From: Oscillospiraceae bacterium
Lineage (GTDB): Bacteria; Bacillota; Clostridia; Oscillospirales; Ruminococcaceae
DNA: 64,000 bases
NCBI GenBank assembly: GCA_900768125.1
Contig: CAAGBS010000061.1
Location: 1-64,000, forward strand
Reading direction: 5' to 3'
The notes beneath the pieces were generated by a model. It did no database searches. It was not told where the DNA came from and worked only from the letters and a program-made list of their open reading frames with translations. The position numbers and the translations under genes are program-made. The first letter of the stretch is position 1, and each line of letters opens with the position of its first letter. Positions 32,179 through 41,459 of this stretch are shown here, piece by piece.

Positions 32179-34239
32179 GTGAAGAATCTTTACAGAAGCA
32201 AGCTGCTGCTGGCGTCAGTGATCGCGCTGGCGGTTCTGCTGGTGGTGCTCGATGGATCCATGCTTGAGTATTCGCCTAAGCTGTTCTGGATAACTATGCC
32301 GCTGCTGCTGCTGTCCGGCGGCCTTGCGGTGGGAAAGCTGCTTCAGATAAGGGTCAACGAGTACGCGTACTACGACCGGCTCGACCGAATGATCGACAAT
32401 GCCAACCATAAGGCGCTGATGAGCTTTCCGCTTCCGGTGGCGCTCGTCAACAACGACAGGCGTATCCAGTGGGTGAACGACGCGTTCTCCTCCTGCTTTT
32501 TCCGCCTGACGGAGGACGAGAGCAGCATTGACAGCATCACCACCGAGCATTTCTCCATGCTTTCCGGCGACGGACTGGAGATATACAAGAACGGCAGATG
32601 GTATCGCGTCTGCTGCCGGGAGATAACCTACAATTCCGACAGCGATTCCTCCAACGAAAAACTCATCAAGGAAAGCGTAGCGAAAGCCACCGACCCGGTG
32701 TACGTCATGTTTTTCCGCGACATAACCGGCTTCAAGTCCCTGCAGGAGGAACACCGCAGATCAAAACCGGTGGTAATAATCATTTCAGTGGACAACTTTG
32801 ACGATATCGCCGGCTCCGGCCGCGAGAGCGACAAAACGTTCGTCAGCGTGCAGATAGACCGCCTGCTGGAGGATTATTTCTCCGATAAGAACGCCGTTCT
32901 GCGCAAAATTTCAGGCGATAAGTTCCTGGTAGTGACCGAGGAGCGTTTCGTGCAAAAAATGACCGACGAGCGCATAAAGCTGCTGGAAATGGCGCGCCAG
33001 ATACACGTCAACGACCGCAATGCAGTCACGCTGTCGATAGGTATCGGCAGGTACGCTTCCAACCTCTCCGAGAGCGAAAGCTACGCATGGCAGGCGCTTG
33101 ACAAGGCGATAGGCAGAGGCGGAGACCAGGCGGCTGTCCGCAAGGAATCCGGCTACGACTACTTCGGCGCCGAGACCCAGCGCACCGACCGCAGCGGAAG
33201 CAGCGTCCGCACAAGGGTCACAGCCGACCGTATAAAGGTGCTCATCAATTCCGCCGATGCTGTGTACATAATGGGGCACAGCTACGGCGACTACGACAGC
33301 GTAGGTGCCGCGATAGGACTTGCGGCGTCAATACGCAGAATGGGCAAACAGGCCCACGCCTGCGTAAGCCGTGAGCTTGACCGCAGCGGGAATGTCAAGA
33401 ATCTGTCTGAGCCGCTGCTGACAAGGTTCTCGGAGTACGACCCGCCGCTCATCATCGAGCCGAAGGTCGCCGCAGTGCGCTTCACAGAAAGTTCGCTGCT
33501 TTTCATAGTTGACACTCATATCGAGAAAAAGGTGGACAGCCGCGAGCTTTTCGAAGCCGCAGACCCGACCAGAATAGTAGTAATCGACCATCACCGCAAG
33601 GCGGACAACGAGATATCCGCAGTGATAAGCTGGGTTGACCCGAACGCTTCCTCAGCTTCCGAGATGGTGACCGACCTTCTGCAGTACTTCGGCGAAGCCG
33701 GGAATCTCCAGCCGCTGGAAGCAGAAGCACTGCTTGCCGGAATCACGCTTGACACCAAGGATTTTGTAATGCGCACCGGCGCCGTCACGTTCGAGGCGGC
33801 GGCAAGACTTCGTAAGTTCGGCGCGAATACGATACTCGTAAAGAAACTGTTCGCCACCTCGATGAAGAACCGCATGAGACGTTCCAAGGTGGTCTCAGCG
33901 GCTGAAATGTACCGCGGATTCGCGATATCGGTCGTTGACGAGTCGTTCGAGGATATCCGCGTGGTGTGCTCCCAGGCGGCGGACGAAATGCTGAACATCA
34001 ACGGCGTTGACGCGTCCGTGACGGTATATCCCATTGAGAACGGCTGGAGCTACAGCGCGCGTTCGCTGGGCGGAGTGAACGTCCAGGTGCTGATGGAAAA
34101 CATAGGCAACAAAAAGGACGACGGCGGCGGACACCTGACAATGGCAGGCGCCCAGCTGTACAATATAACAAAGGAAGAAGCGGTACAGAAGCTGTATGAC
34201 GCTATCGACAAGTACTACAACAATCTTCCGCAGGACTAA
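32179..34239 (+). CDS. gdpP: DHH-family cyclic-di-AMP phosphodiesterase (GdpP-like)
   Basis: The 686-residue membrane protein starts at GTG 32179 with GGAGGG upstream. Two N-terminal membrane spans (to about 55) are followed by a PAS-like segment, a degenerate GGDEF domain (ISGDKFLVVTEERF) and the DHH-DHHA1 phosphodiesterase part: MGHSYGDYDSVGAA (near 360), FIVDTH, VVIDHHRKAD and DDGGGHLTMAGAQ. GdpP hydrolyses c-di-AMP and so tunes osmotic and wall stress responses. The first metal motif has Gly where Pro is common, but both Asp are kept. Confidence 0.92.
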   Translation: MKNLYRSKLLLASVIALAVLLVVLDGSMLEYSPKLFWITMPLLLLSGGLAVGKLLQIRVNEYAYYDRLDRMIDNANHKALMSFPLPVALVNNDRRIQWVNDAFSSCFFRLTEDESSIDSITTEHFSMLSGDGLEIYKNGRWYRVCCREITYNSDSDSSNEKLIKESVAKATDPVYVMFFRDITGFKSLQEEHRRSKPVVIIISVDNFDDIAGSGRESDKTFVSVQIDRLLEDYFSDKNAVLRKISGDKFLVVTEERFVQKMTDERIKLLEMARQIHVNDRNAVTLSIGIGRYASNLSESESYAWQALDKAIGRGGDQAAVRKESGYDYFGAETQRTDRSGSSVRTRVTADRIKVLINSADAVYIMGHSYGDYDSVGAAIGLAASIRRMGKQAHACVSRELDRSGNVKNLSEPLLTRFSEYDPPLIIEPKVAAVRFTESSLLFIVDTHIEKKVDSRELFEAADPTRIVVIDHHRKADNEISAVISWVDPNASSASEMVTDLLQYFGEAGNLQPLEAEALLAGITLDTKDFVMRTGAVTFEAAARLRKFGANTILVKKLFATSMKNRMRRSKVVSAAEMYRGFAISVVDESFEDIRVVCSQAADEMLNINGVDASVTVYPIENGWSYSARSLGGVNVQVLMENIGNKKDDGGGHLTMAGAQLYNITKEEAVQKLYDAIDKYYNNLPQD

Positions 34240-34256
34240 CACAGGAGGAAACCAAC

Positions 34257-34703
34257 ATGAAAGTTATCTTACTTCAGGACGTAAAGGGCACGGGCAAAAA
34301 GGGCGAAGTACATGAGGTAAAGGACGGCTACGGCGTTAACTTCCTTATTAAAAAGGGACTTGCGCAGGAGGCTTCCGCAAAGAACCTGAATCTTCTCCAG
34401 GGTCAGAAGGACTCCGCTCAGCATAAGATAGATGTTGATATCGCGAACGCAAAGGAGATCGCTGCAAAGCTGCAGGACAAGAAGATTAAGGTGCTTGCAA
34501 AGGCAGGTCAGAACGGCAGGCTTTTCGGCACGGTCACCGCAAAGGAGATCTCCGCTGCCATCAAGCAGGAACTGGGCTGCGATGTTGATAAGAAGAAAAT
34601 TTCGCTGAACCTCAAGATAGAGGGTTTCGGCGATTTCTCAGCCGAGGCACGTCTCTACGCGGGCGTTACCGCAAAGTTCACCGTAAGCGTAGTCGAGGGC
34701 TGA
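34257..34703 (+). CDS. rplI: 50S ribosomal protein L9
   Basis: The 148-residue protein has the family start MKVILLQDVKGTGKKGEVHEVKDGYGVNFLIKK-type N-domain, a connecting helix and a C-domain. AGGAGG precedes the ATG. It lies 17 bases after gdpP and 1 base before dnaB. Confidence 0.97.
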   Translation: MKVILLQDVKGTGKKGEVHEVKDGYGVNFLIKKGLAQEASAKNLNLLQGQKDSAQHKIDVDIANAKEIAAKLQDKKIKVLAKAGQNGRLFGTVTAKEISAAIKQELGCDVDKKKISLNLKIEGFGDFSAEARLYAGVTAKFTVSVVEG

Positions 34704-34704
34704 T

Positions 34705-36066
34705 ATGGCTGAGTATGACCTGACCGGCATCAACATTCCGTGCAACATTGACGCGGAACAATCGGTGCTGGGCGCGGTGCTCATGGACAGCAGCGCTATG
34801 TCCGACCTCGCGACTGTGCTGCAGCCCGAGCATTTCTACGTTGAACTGAACCGTTCGGTCTACGGCGTAATGCTGAACATGTATCTTGCCGGAGACAGGA
34901 TAGATATTGTGACGGTGCTGGAAGCAGTCATGCGGCAGAATATCTTCGAGACCCCGGAAAAGGCTAAGGAATACCTCGCGCGCATAATGACCGCGGTTCC
35001 GAGTATCTCCACAGTTGGGAAATACGCTTCGATAGTCGTGGATAAATACATGGCGCGGAGCCTGATTTTCGCTTCAAAGGAGATAATCGACGCGGTAAAC
35101 GAGGGCTCCGAGGACGCCGACACGCTCATCGACCTTGCAGAACAGAAAATTTTTGACATCAGAAGCGGTGCGGAAATCAAGGGACTGACTCACATCGGCG
35201 GCATAGTCTTAGACCGTATCAAGGCTCTTGACGAGCTTTACAAAGCCGCTCAGGCGGGTACCGGTCAGACTATCACCGGACTGTCCACGCTGTACTCCGA
35301 ACTAGACCGGAGGATCTACGGACTTAACCGCTCCGATCTGATAATCCTCGCGGCGAGACCCGGTATGGGTAAGACTTCGTTCGCAATGAATATTGCAACG
35401 AATGTCGGAAAAAAGTATCCGGATACGTCCATTGCAGTATTCAGCCTGGAGATGTCCAAGGAGCAGATAGTCAGCCGAATGATAAGCAGCGAGGCTTCGC
35501 TGACATCGGACGCGATGAAGACCGGCAATATCCCCACCGGGAAGTGGAAAGACATAGGCAGGGCTTCCGACGTGCTGTCGCGGCTCGGTATCTACATCGA
35601 CGACACGCCGGGCATTACTGTCGCGGCTATAAAGGCGAAGCTGCGCAGAATGAAGAATCTTGGACTGGTAGTCATCGACTACCTGCAGCTGATGTCCTCG
35701 ACCAAGAACTACAACGGCAACCGAGTGGTTGAAATTTCGGATATCACGCGAAATCTGAAAATAATGGCAAAGGAACTGAACGTCCCGGTAATAACGCTTT
35801 CGCAGCTTGCCCGCGGACCGGAGCAGCGACCCGACAAGCGCCCCATGCTTTCAGACCTGCGTGAATCCGGCTCTATCGAGCAGGACGCGGATATAGTAAT
35901 GTTCCTGTACCGCAACTCCTACTACGACAAGACCGACCCGAACGTGAACTACTGCGAATGCATCGTAGCGAAGAACCGTCACGGCGAGCCGGGCACAGTG
36001 CCGCTTGGCTGGGACGGCGAGTTTACACGCTTCACCAACGCGGAACTTATCCGTGCAGAAAACTGA
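34705..36066 (+). CDS. dnaB: Replicative DNA helicase DnaB
   Basis: The 453-residue protein has the N-terminal domain (IPCNIDAEQSVLGAVLMD) and a RecA-like motor with Walker A AARPGMGKTSFA, VFSLEMSKEQ, IDYLQLMS and the C-terminal DLRESGSIEQDADIVMFLYR. It unwinds the fork ahead of DNA polymerase III. The helicase-loader-like and DnaD-like genes are at 44.7-46.7 kb. Confidence 0.97.
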   Translation: MAEYDLTGINIPCNIDAEQSVLGAVLMDSSAMSDLATVLQPEHFYVELNRSVYGVMLNMYLAGDRIDIVTVLEAVMRQNIFETPEKAKEYLARIMTAVPSISTVGKYASIVVDKYMARSLIFASKEIIDAVNEGSEDADTLIDLAEQKIFDIRSGAEIKGLTHIGGIVLDRIKALDELYKAAQAGTGQTITGLSTLYSELDRRIYGLNRSDLIILAARPGMGKTSFAMNIATNVGKKYPDTSIAVFSLEMSKEQIVSRMISSEASLTSDAMKTGNIPTGKWKDIGRASDVLSRLGIYIDDTPGITVAAIKAKLRRMKNLGLVVIDYLQLMSSTKNYNGNRVVEISDITRNLKIMAKELNVPVITLSQLARGPEQRPDKRPMLSDLRESGSIEQDADIVMFLYRNSYYDKTDPNVNYCECIVAKNRHGEPGTVPLGWDGEFTRFTNAELIRAEN

Positions 36067-36076
36067 GGGGTTCTGA

Positions 36077-37102
36077 ATGGACTTTCTTGATAACATCAGG
36101 TCGGCGCTCGCCGAGTATAAAATGATCGAAAAAGGGGACGCTGTAGTTGCCGCGCTGTCTGGCGGGGCGGACAGCGTCTCGCTTCTGCATGCCCTGACGG
36201 AACTTTCCGGCGAGTTAGGGATAACAGTTTCCGCGTGTCATGTAAATCATCATCTGCGCGGCGAGGAGTCGGACGCGGACATGCATTTCTGCGAAAAGCT
36301 GTGCGCAGACCTCGGGGTGGAACTGAAAGTGCTGGAAGCGGACGTTGCCTCCATGCAGCAGAAGCACGAGAGCCTCGAGGAATGCGCCCGCCGCGTGAGA
36401 TACGATTTCTTCGCTGAGGTGTCGGCGGGGAAGAAGTTAGCTACTGCTCACAATTCCAACGACTGTGCCGAAACGGTCCTGCTGAATCTCATGCGCGGGA
36501 CCGGGCTGAAAGGACTTTGCGGAGTACCTCCCATGCGCGGGAACATAATCCGTCCGCTGATATTCTGCACGAGGGACGACGTGGAAGCCTACTGCAATAG
36601 CCGCGGGCTGTCCTGGGTCACGGATAAGACGAATCTGTCAACAGACTACACCCGCAACAAGATACGCCACATTATCTTGCCGGAAATGCTGAAAATCAAC
36701 GGCTCGCTGTTCTCCACGATGAACCGAATGGAACTCAGCCTGCGCGAAGACAGCGATTTCCTGGACGGAATGGCGGCTGAGTCACTGCTGGAAGCGGAGC
36801 GACCCGTGGAACTCAGGCGAAGCCTGGGTGACGGGACTTGCGAGCATATCCTGCTGAAAGGCTGGAGCGCGGAAAAGCTGTCGGCGCTTCCGAAGCCGAT
36901 CCAGAGCCGCGCGATAAAGCTGATACTCACTGGCGGCGGTATCGAGCCGAGCGCACTGCGGATCAATACCGCGCGGGACATCATCGCGCAGGGCGGGGGA
37001 AAGTTCAATCCCTGCCGCGGGAAGTTCTTCGTGGTAAGGCGTGGCACGGCGTACATTGAGGAGTCCGAACAGCATTACCGCAAGCACGAACACCTTAGGT
37101 GA
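36077..37102 (+). CDS. tilS: tRNA(Ile)-lysidine synthetase
   Basis: The 341-residue enzyme converts C34 of the AUA-reading tRNA-Ile to lysidine. It has the PP-loop AALSGGADSVSLLHAL, then NHHLRGEESDAD, ATAHNSNDCAETVLLNLMRGTGLKGL and TRNKIRHIILPE. It is shorter than many TilS proteins, with a reduced C-terminal domain. The hpt gene often placed between tilS and ftsH in Firmicutes is absent. Confidence 0.95.
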   Translation: MDFLDNIRSALAEYKMIEKGDAVVAALSGGADSVSLLHALTELSGELGITVSACHVNHHLRGEESDADMHFCEKLCADLGVELKVLEADVASMQQKHESLEECARRVRYDFFAEVSAGKKLATAHNSNDCAETVLLNLMRGTGLKGLCGVPPMRGNIIRPLIFCTRDDVEAYCNSRGLSWVTDKTNLSTDYTRNKIRHIILPEMLKINGSLFSTMNRMELSLREDSDFLDGMAAESLLEAERPVELRRSLGDGTCEHILLKGWSAEKLSALPKPIQSRAIKLILTGGGIEPSALRINTARDIIAQGGGKFNPCRGKFFVVRRGTAYIEESEQHYRKHEHLR

Positions 37103-37164
37103 GTTATTTTGATTTTCTTCACAGTTTTTCATTTAAATTTTCAGCAAATATTCACCGAAATAGT

Positions 37165-37193
37165 TTGCAATTTGATTGAAAGTGTGATATAAT
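37165..37193 (+). promoter_or_regulatory. Promoter of ftsH
   Basis: TTGCAA (37165-37170) and TATAAT (37188-37193) have a 17-base spacer. The leader is about 115 bases. Confidence 0.65.
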
Positions 37194-37316
37194 ATTCATT
37201 GTCCAAATCATATAAGGGGACAATTACCCGCAAATGTGGCATAAATCACGCGGTGCAGATAGCGGGTATACTATATATTGCATACCAAGGAATCATATTC
37301 CGGAAAGGCGGTATTA

Positions 37317-39305
37317 ATGAATTCTAACAAATTGAAGGGTGTAATTATTTATCTGGTAATTATCTTCCTGCTTATTTTCGGGCTTGTGTCTGTACTTAAC
37401 ATAGCGAGCAGTTCGTCGCGTACAACGGTCACATATTCCGGCGTTATATCCGAGTTCGATTCGCTGAACGTTTCTCAGTTCCAGCTTGACCTCGGCAGCG
37501 GCGCACTGACTTATAAGCTGAAAGGCGAGTCCGCTGTGGCTGCGGCTCATCAGTACACCGTGCCGAATGTCAATATTTTTATCAATGATATCAATTCCGG
37601 CTATACCTCGGACGGCAAGATCGCTAATTACCGCCAGAGATACAACGAGGCGAACCCTGATTCCCCGCTTGTCGAGGACTATATCCCGATCTCCGACAAC
37701 ACATTCCTGACGGCGGTGCTCCCTTACCTGCTGCTTGTTGGCGTAATGATAATCTTTACAGTCATCGTAATGCGCCAGAGCACCGGCGGCGGTAAGATGT
37801 CCAGCTTCTCCAAGGCGAACGTGCGCCAGCACACCGGCAAAAAGGTGACTTTCGAAGACGTAGCGGGCGCAGACGAGGAAAAGCAGGAACTTGAGGAGAT
37901 AGTCGACTTCCTGAAAAATCCCGGAAAGTACCGCGAGATAGGCGCGAGAGTTCCCAAGGGCGTACTGCTTGTAGGCCCTCCCGGAACCGGTAAGACCCTG
38001 CTTGCAAAGGCGGTCGCTGGCGAAGCAGGCGCTCCGTTCTTCTCGATAAGCGGTTCGGACTTCGTTGAGATGTTCGTCGGCGTGGGCGCTTCCCGTGTGC
38101 GCGACCTGTTCGAGCAGGCGAAGAAAAAGACTCCCTCCATCATCTTCATTGATGAGATAGACGCAGTAGGCCGCCAGAGAGGCGCAGGTCTCGGCGGCGG
38201 TCATGACGAGCGCGAGCAGACACTGAACCAGCTTCTTGTTGAGATGGACGGCTTCACAGAGAATGATTCCATTATCGTAATGGCGGCTACCAACAGACGC
38301 GATATCCTCGACCCGGCTCTGCTGAGACCCGGACGCTTCGACCGCCAGATAGTCGTGAACTATCCCGACATCAAGGGGCGTGAGGAGATACTCAAAGTCC
38401 ACACCAGAAACAAGAATATCGGCCCCGATGTCGACCTGAAGACCATCGCGGCTACGACTGCCGGCTTCACCGGCGCGGATCTTGAAAACCTCGTGAACGA
38501 AGCGGCGCTGCTTGCCGCCCGCGGAAACCGCCGCGCGATAACCAAGGCAGACATCGAGGAAGCTACCATCAAGGTAGTTGCAGGACCAGAGAAGAAGTCC
38601 AAGGTGGTAACACCCGAGGAAAAGCGACTGACTGCATATCACGAGTCCGGTCACGCGATAACCACCTATTTCTGCAAATCGCAGGACAAGGTGCACCAGG
38701 TGTCCATTATCCCGCGCGGAATGGCTGGCGGATTCACGATGCACGTCCCCGAAAAGGACAGATCATTTGTAAGCAAGACCTACATGGAGGAAGAAATAAT
38801 CGTGCTGCTCGGCGGCCGCGTGGCTGAAAAGCTAATCCTGGACGATATATCCACCGGCGCTTCCAACGATATCGAGCGTGCGACCTCCGTTGCAAGGAAC
38901 ATGGTGACCCGCTACGGCTTCTCCGAAAAGCTCGGCCCGATACTCTACGGTCACGAGAATCAGGAAGTATTCCTCGGCAGGGATTATTCCCAGGGCAGGA
39001 ACTATTCCGAGAATGTCGCGGCTGAGATAGACGGCGAGATAAGAGAGCTTATCGAGACCGGCTACGAAAAGGCAAAGGAGATACTCACCGAGCACGGCGA
39101 CCTTCTGGAGCGCTGCGCCCAGTTCCTGATGAAGCACGAGAAGATAGATGGTCCTGATTTCTACAAGCTGATGGCTGACGAGATCGACCTTGACGGAAAC
39201 CCGAAGAAGAAGCCCGAGGAGATCGCTGAGCTTCCCGCCCAGCCCGAGACCGCGGAGACCGCTCCTGAATCCGGCAGTGCTTCCGACGAGGATAACAAGG
39301 CATAA
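37317..39305 (+). CDS. ftsH: ATP-dependent zinc metalloprotease FtsH
   Basis: The 662-residue membrane protease degrades misfolded membrane proteins and regulators. The frame is open from 37278, but ATG 37317 has GGAAAGGCGG upstream and starts directly before the first span. A second span lies near residue 140. The AAA module has GPPGTGKTLLAKAVAGEAG (Walker A about 220-227), IDEIDAVGRQRG and the second region of homology. Zinc motif HESGH is near 442. The acidic, Pro/Glu-rich C-terminal tail is dispensable in relatives. Confidence 0.96.
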   Translation: MNSNKLKGVIIYLVIIFLLIFGLVSVLNIASSSSRTTVTYSGVISEFDSLNVSQFQLDLGSGALTYKLKGESAVAAAHQYTVPNVNIFINDINSGYTSDGKIANYRQRYNEANPDSPLVEDYIPISDNTFLTAVLPYLLLVGVMIIFTVIVMRQSTGGGKMSSFSKANVRQHTGKKVTFEDVAGADEEKQELEEIVDFLKNPGKYREIGARVPKGVLLVGPPGTGKTLLAKAVAGEAGAPFFSISGSDFVEMFVGVGASRVRDLFEQAKKKTPSIIFIDEIDAVGRQRGAGLGGGHDEREQTLNQLLVEMDGFTENDSIIVMAATNRRDILDPALLRPGRFDRQIVVNYPDIKGREEILKVHTRNKNIGPDVDLKTIAATTAGFTGADLENLVNEAALLAARGNRRAITKADIEEATIKVVAGPEKKSKVVTPEEKRLTAYHESGHAITTYFCKSQDKVHQVSIIPRGMAGGFTMHVPEKDRSFVSKTYMEEEIIVLLGGRVAEKLILDDISTGASNDIERATSVARNMVTRYGFSEKLGPILYGHENQEVFLGRDYSQGRNYSENVAAEIDGEIRELIETGYEKAKEILTEHGDLLERCAQFLMKHEKIDGPDFYKLMADEIDLDGNPKKKPEEIAELPAQPETAETAPESGSASDEDNKA

Positions 39306-39316
39306 TGAGCATTCAC

Positions 39317-39340
39317 GAGCCGTCCGTAACCGGACGGCTC
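39317..39340 (+). terminator. Terminator after ftsH
   Basis: GAGCCGTCCG (39317-39326) pairs perfectly with CGGACGGCTC (39331-39340) around a TAAC loop; the T tract is short. Confidence 0.7.
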
Positions 39341-39366
39341 TTAGCTTGAAAAAAGGAGAACAGTAA

Positions 39367-39789
39367 ATGCAGCTTGAATTTATAGACAAAGCCCCCACGC
39401 TGGAGGAATACAAGGAAATGCGCCGCCTGGTCAACTTCATGCCGCTGTCTGACCGAATCTGCCGCAACGTGCTGAATAATGCGTTTCATATAACCACAGT
39501 CCGCGATAACGGGAAGTGCGTGGGAATGATCCGCGTGCTGTCCGAAGGCGGCTATGCGAACTTCATAACAGACGTCATCGTGATACCGGAGTATCAGCAC
39601 AAGGGCATAGGCAGGCAGATGATGCACCGCACTATGGACTATCTCTATTCCACGCTGGAACCGGGTGAAAAGATCGTGGTTTACCTGATGTCTGCAAAGG
39701 AACGCGAACCGTTCTACCGCCAATTCGGTTTCCGCGACAGACCGAATGAACTTCTGGGCGCCGGAATGAGTCAGTGGCTTGAAAAATAA
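39367..39789 (+). CDS. GNAT family N-acetyltransferase
   Basis: The 140-residue protein has the acetyl-CoA motif DVIVIPEYQHKGIGRQMMHR and a C-terminal EPFYRQFGFRDR. The substrate is unknown. AAAGGAG precedes the ATG. Confidence 0.88.
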   Translation: MQLEFIDKAPTLEEYKEMRRLVNFMPLSDRICRNVLNNAFHITTVRDNGKCVGMIRVLSEGGYANFITDVIVIPEYQHKGIGRQMMHRTMDYLYSTLEPGEKIVVYLMSAKEREPFYRQFGFRDRPNELLGAGMSQWLEK

Positions 39790-39862
39790 TTCTCGTCTGA
39801 TGTTTTGCTTGTTGTCAAAAGGTGTCCGGATAATGAAATTTTTGTGACATCGTTGTTTGTTA

Positions 39863-39891
39863 TTGACATAGCCGAATTAATATGATAAAAT
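39863..39891 (+). promoter_or_regulatory. Promoter of the zinc-ribbon/oxidoreductase gene group
   Basis: TTGACA (39863-39868) and TAAAAT (39886-39891) have a 17-base spacer. The leader is about 80 bases. Confidence 0.65.
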
Positions 39892-39979
39892 ACAATTGTA
39901 CATAATAACGAACCTGTTCGTATATTATAGTGCAGAAACTCTGGGTATACTATAAAAATAAAGAAAAGGGGTAATTTAT

Positions 39980-40507
39980 ATGCAGAGAGTTTGTTCAAAA
40001 TGCAACACTTTAGTGACCGGAGACGGAGCATTCTGCCCGTCCTGCGGTGAGCCGCTGCCGGCTGCGGTACAGCTTGACAAGATGCCGCAGACCACTCCCA
40101 TGGGCGATGCGTCCCAGGCTTACAGCCAGAATGCCGGATATTCTCAGCAGAGCACCGGCTACAGCTCACAGTCCGGGTACACTGCACCGCAGCCGAGCGT
40201 CATTCCTGAATATAGCAGATCCAGCGCGCAGCAGTTCAGCAACATTCAGCCCGTGAATGACACCGACATGACGCTGGGTCAGTGGGTAGGCACGATAATC
40301 CTTACCACCTGGTTCGGCATCGTCAGCCTTATACTGTGTATCGTATGGGGCGTTAGCAACGACACGCCGATCACCAAGAAGCGTTACTGCCAGGCTATGA
40401 TCATAATTAACTGCATTGGCATAGCTGCAAGCATCATTTTCACGATCGTATTCGCTTCTATCATGGCAGGAGTCAGCGCGGGCGCCGGCAACTACTACTA
40501 TGGCTGA
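39980..40507 (+). CDS. Zinc-ribbon membrane protein
   Basis: The 175-residue protein starts with a zinc ribbon (CSKCNTL...FCPSCGEPL), then a Gln/Ser/Tyr-rich linker to about 90, then two membrane spans (LGQWVGTIILTTWFGIVSLI and the IINCIGIAASIIFTIVFASI region). Such zinc-ribbon plus two-span proteins are common in Firmicutes and of unknown function. Its end overlaps the next gene by 8 bases. Confidence 0.75.
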   Translation: MQRVCSKCNTLVTGDGAFCPSCGEPLPAAVQLDKMPQTTPMGDASQAYSQNAGYSQQSTGYSSQSGYTAPQPSVIPEYSRSSAQQFSNIQPVNDTDMTLGQWVGTIILTTWFGIVSLILCIVWGVSNDTPITKKRYCQAMIIINCIGIAASIIFTIVFASIMAGVSAGAGNYYYG

Positions 40508-41162
40508 CAAGCTGGGCGGTTTCGGCAGGATAATCGCGGTCACAGGTCATTACGGTTCGGGTAAGACCAATCTCGCCGTAAATCTCGCGGTCGATTTCGC
40601 GAGATCCGGCGAGCGCGTGACCATCGTTGACCTTGACATAGTCAATCCATACTTCCGGACGGCGGATTTTTCGGAACTGTTCGGAAGACTCGGCATAATG
40701 CTTGTCGCGCCGCAGTTTGCCAACACGAATCTGGATATCCCGTCGCTGGGATTCGATATGGCGGCAGTCATAAACGGCTGCGACAGGCTCGTCATCGACG
40801 TTGGCGGGGACGACGCCGGCGCGATAGCGCTGGGGCAGTACTCCACCGTTCTGAACAATTTCGGGTGCGAACTTTATTATGTCGTAAACCGCTACCGTTA
40901 TCTCACCAGGACTCCAGAGGAAGCTGCGGAGCTTCTGCGGGACATTGAGCAGGTGTCGCGCATAAAGGCAAAGGGAGTGATAAACTGCTCGAACCTCGGC
41001 TCAGAGACTTCCGCCGCTGATGTAAAAGTCACGGCGGATTATGCTTTACAGTGCGGAAAAGCGGCGGGTATCCCCGTGTCGCTGACCGCCGCGGAGCGCA
41101 CTCTCGGTGTTGAGGAAGCCTACCCGGTGGACGTTTATGTGCGTCCGTTCTGGGAAGAATAG
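40500..41162 (+). CDS. MinD/ParA-like P-loop ATPase
   Basis: The 220-residue protein has a deviant Walker A GHYGSGKTNLAVNLA, VDLDIVNPYFRTAD (switch/Walker A' Asp) and LVIDVGGDDAGAIAL. It lacks an obvious membrane-targeting tail. It lies just upstream of the oxidoreductase genes, 75 bases before the ferredoxin, an association seen in other clostridia. A role in maturation or placement of that enzyme is inference. Confidence 0.8.
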   Translation: MADKLGGFGRIIAVTGHYGSGKTNLAVNLAVDFARSGERVTIVDLDIVNPYFRTADFSELFGRLGIMLVAPQFANTNLDIPSLGFDMAAVINGCDRLVIDVGGDDAGAIALGQYSTVLNNFGCELYYVVNRYRYLTRTPEEAAELLRDIEQVSRIKAKGVINCSNLGSETSAADVKVTADYALQCGKAAGIPVSLTAAERTLGVEEAYPVDVYVRPFWEE

Positions 41163-41237
41163 AAACTGCCGGAGTGCAGAGATCCGCGAAATGCCGCGGA
41201 TTCCGGGTATCACCGGAACTGGAAAGGGAATTAAAAA

Positions 41238-41459
41238 ATGGCAAAGATGAACGTGGACTTTGAAGTCTGCAAGGGCTGTGCGCTGTGTACCACCGCATGT
41301 CCGAAGAAGATCGTTGAGATCTCGCATGAAAAGCTGAACGCAAAGGGCTACTACACCGCCGTCTGTATCGACGACGACGCGTGTATCGCCTGCGCGATGT
41401 GCGCTATGATGTGCCCTGACTGCGCGATCACGATAATTCCGGACGGAGGTGAAAAGTGA
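41238..41459 (+). CDS. Ferredoxin-like subunit of 2-oxoacid:ferredoxin oxidoreductase
   Basis: The 73-residue protein has two CxxCxxCxxxC motifs (CKGCALCTTACPK and CIACAMCAMMCPD), each able to bind a 4Fe-4S cluster. It is the delta-type subunit that passes electrons to ferredoxin. Its stop overlaps the next start codon. Confidence 0.92.
   Translation: MAKMNVDFEVCKGCALCTTACPKKIVEISHEKLNAKGYYTAVCIDDDACIACAMCAMMCPDCAITIIPDGGEK

Noticed and set aside
37314..38744. 476-codon open frame antisense to ftsH
   Set aside because: It is a shadow frame of ftsH with no start signal or domain.
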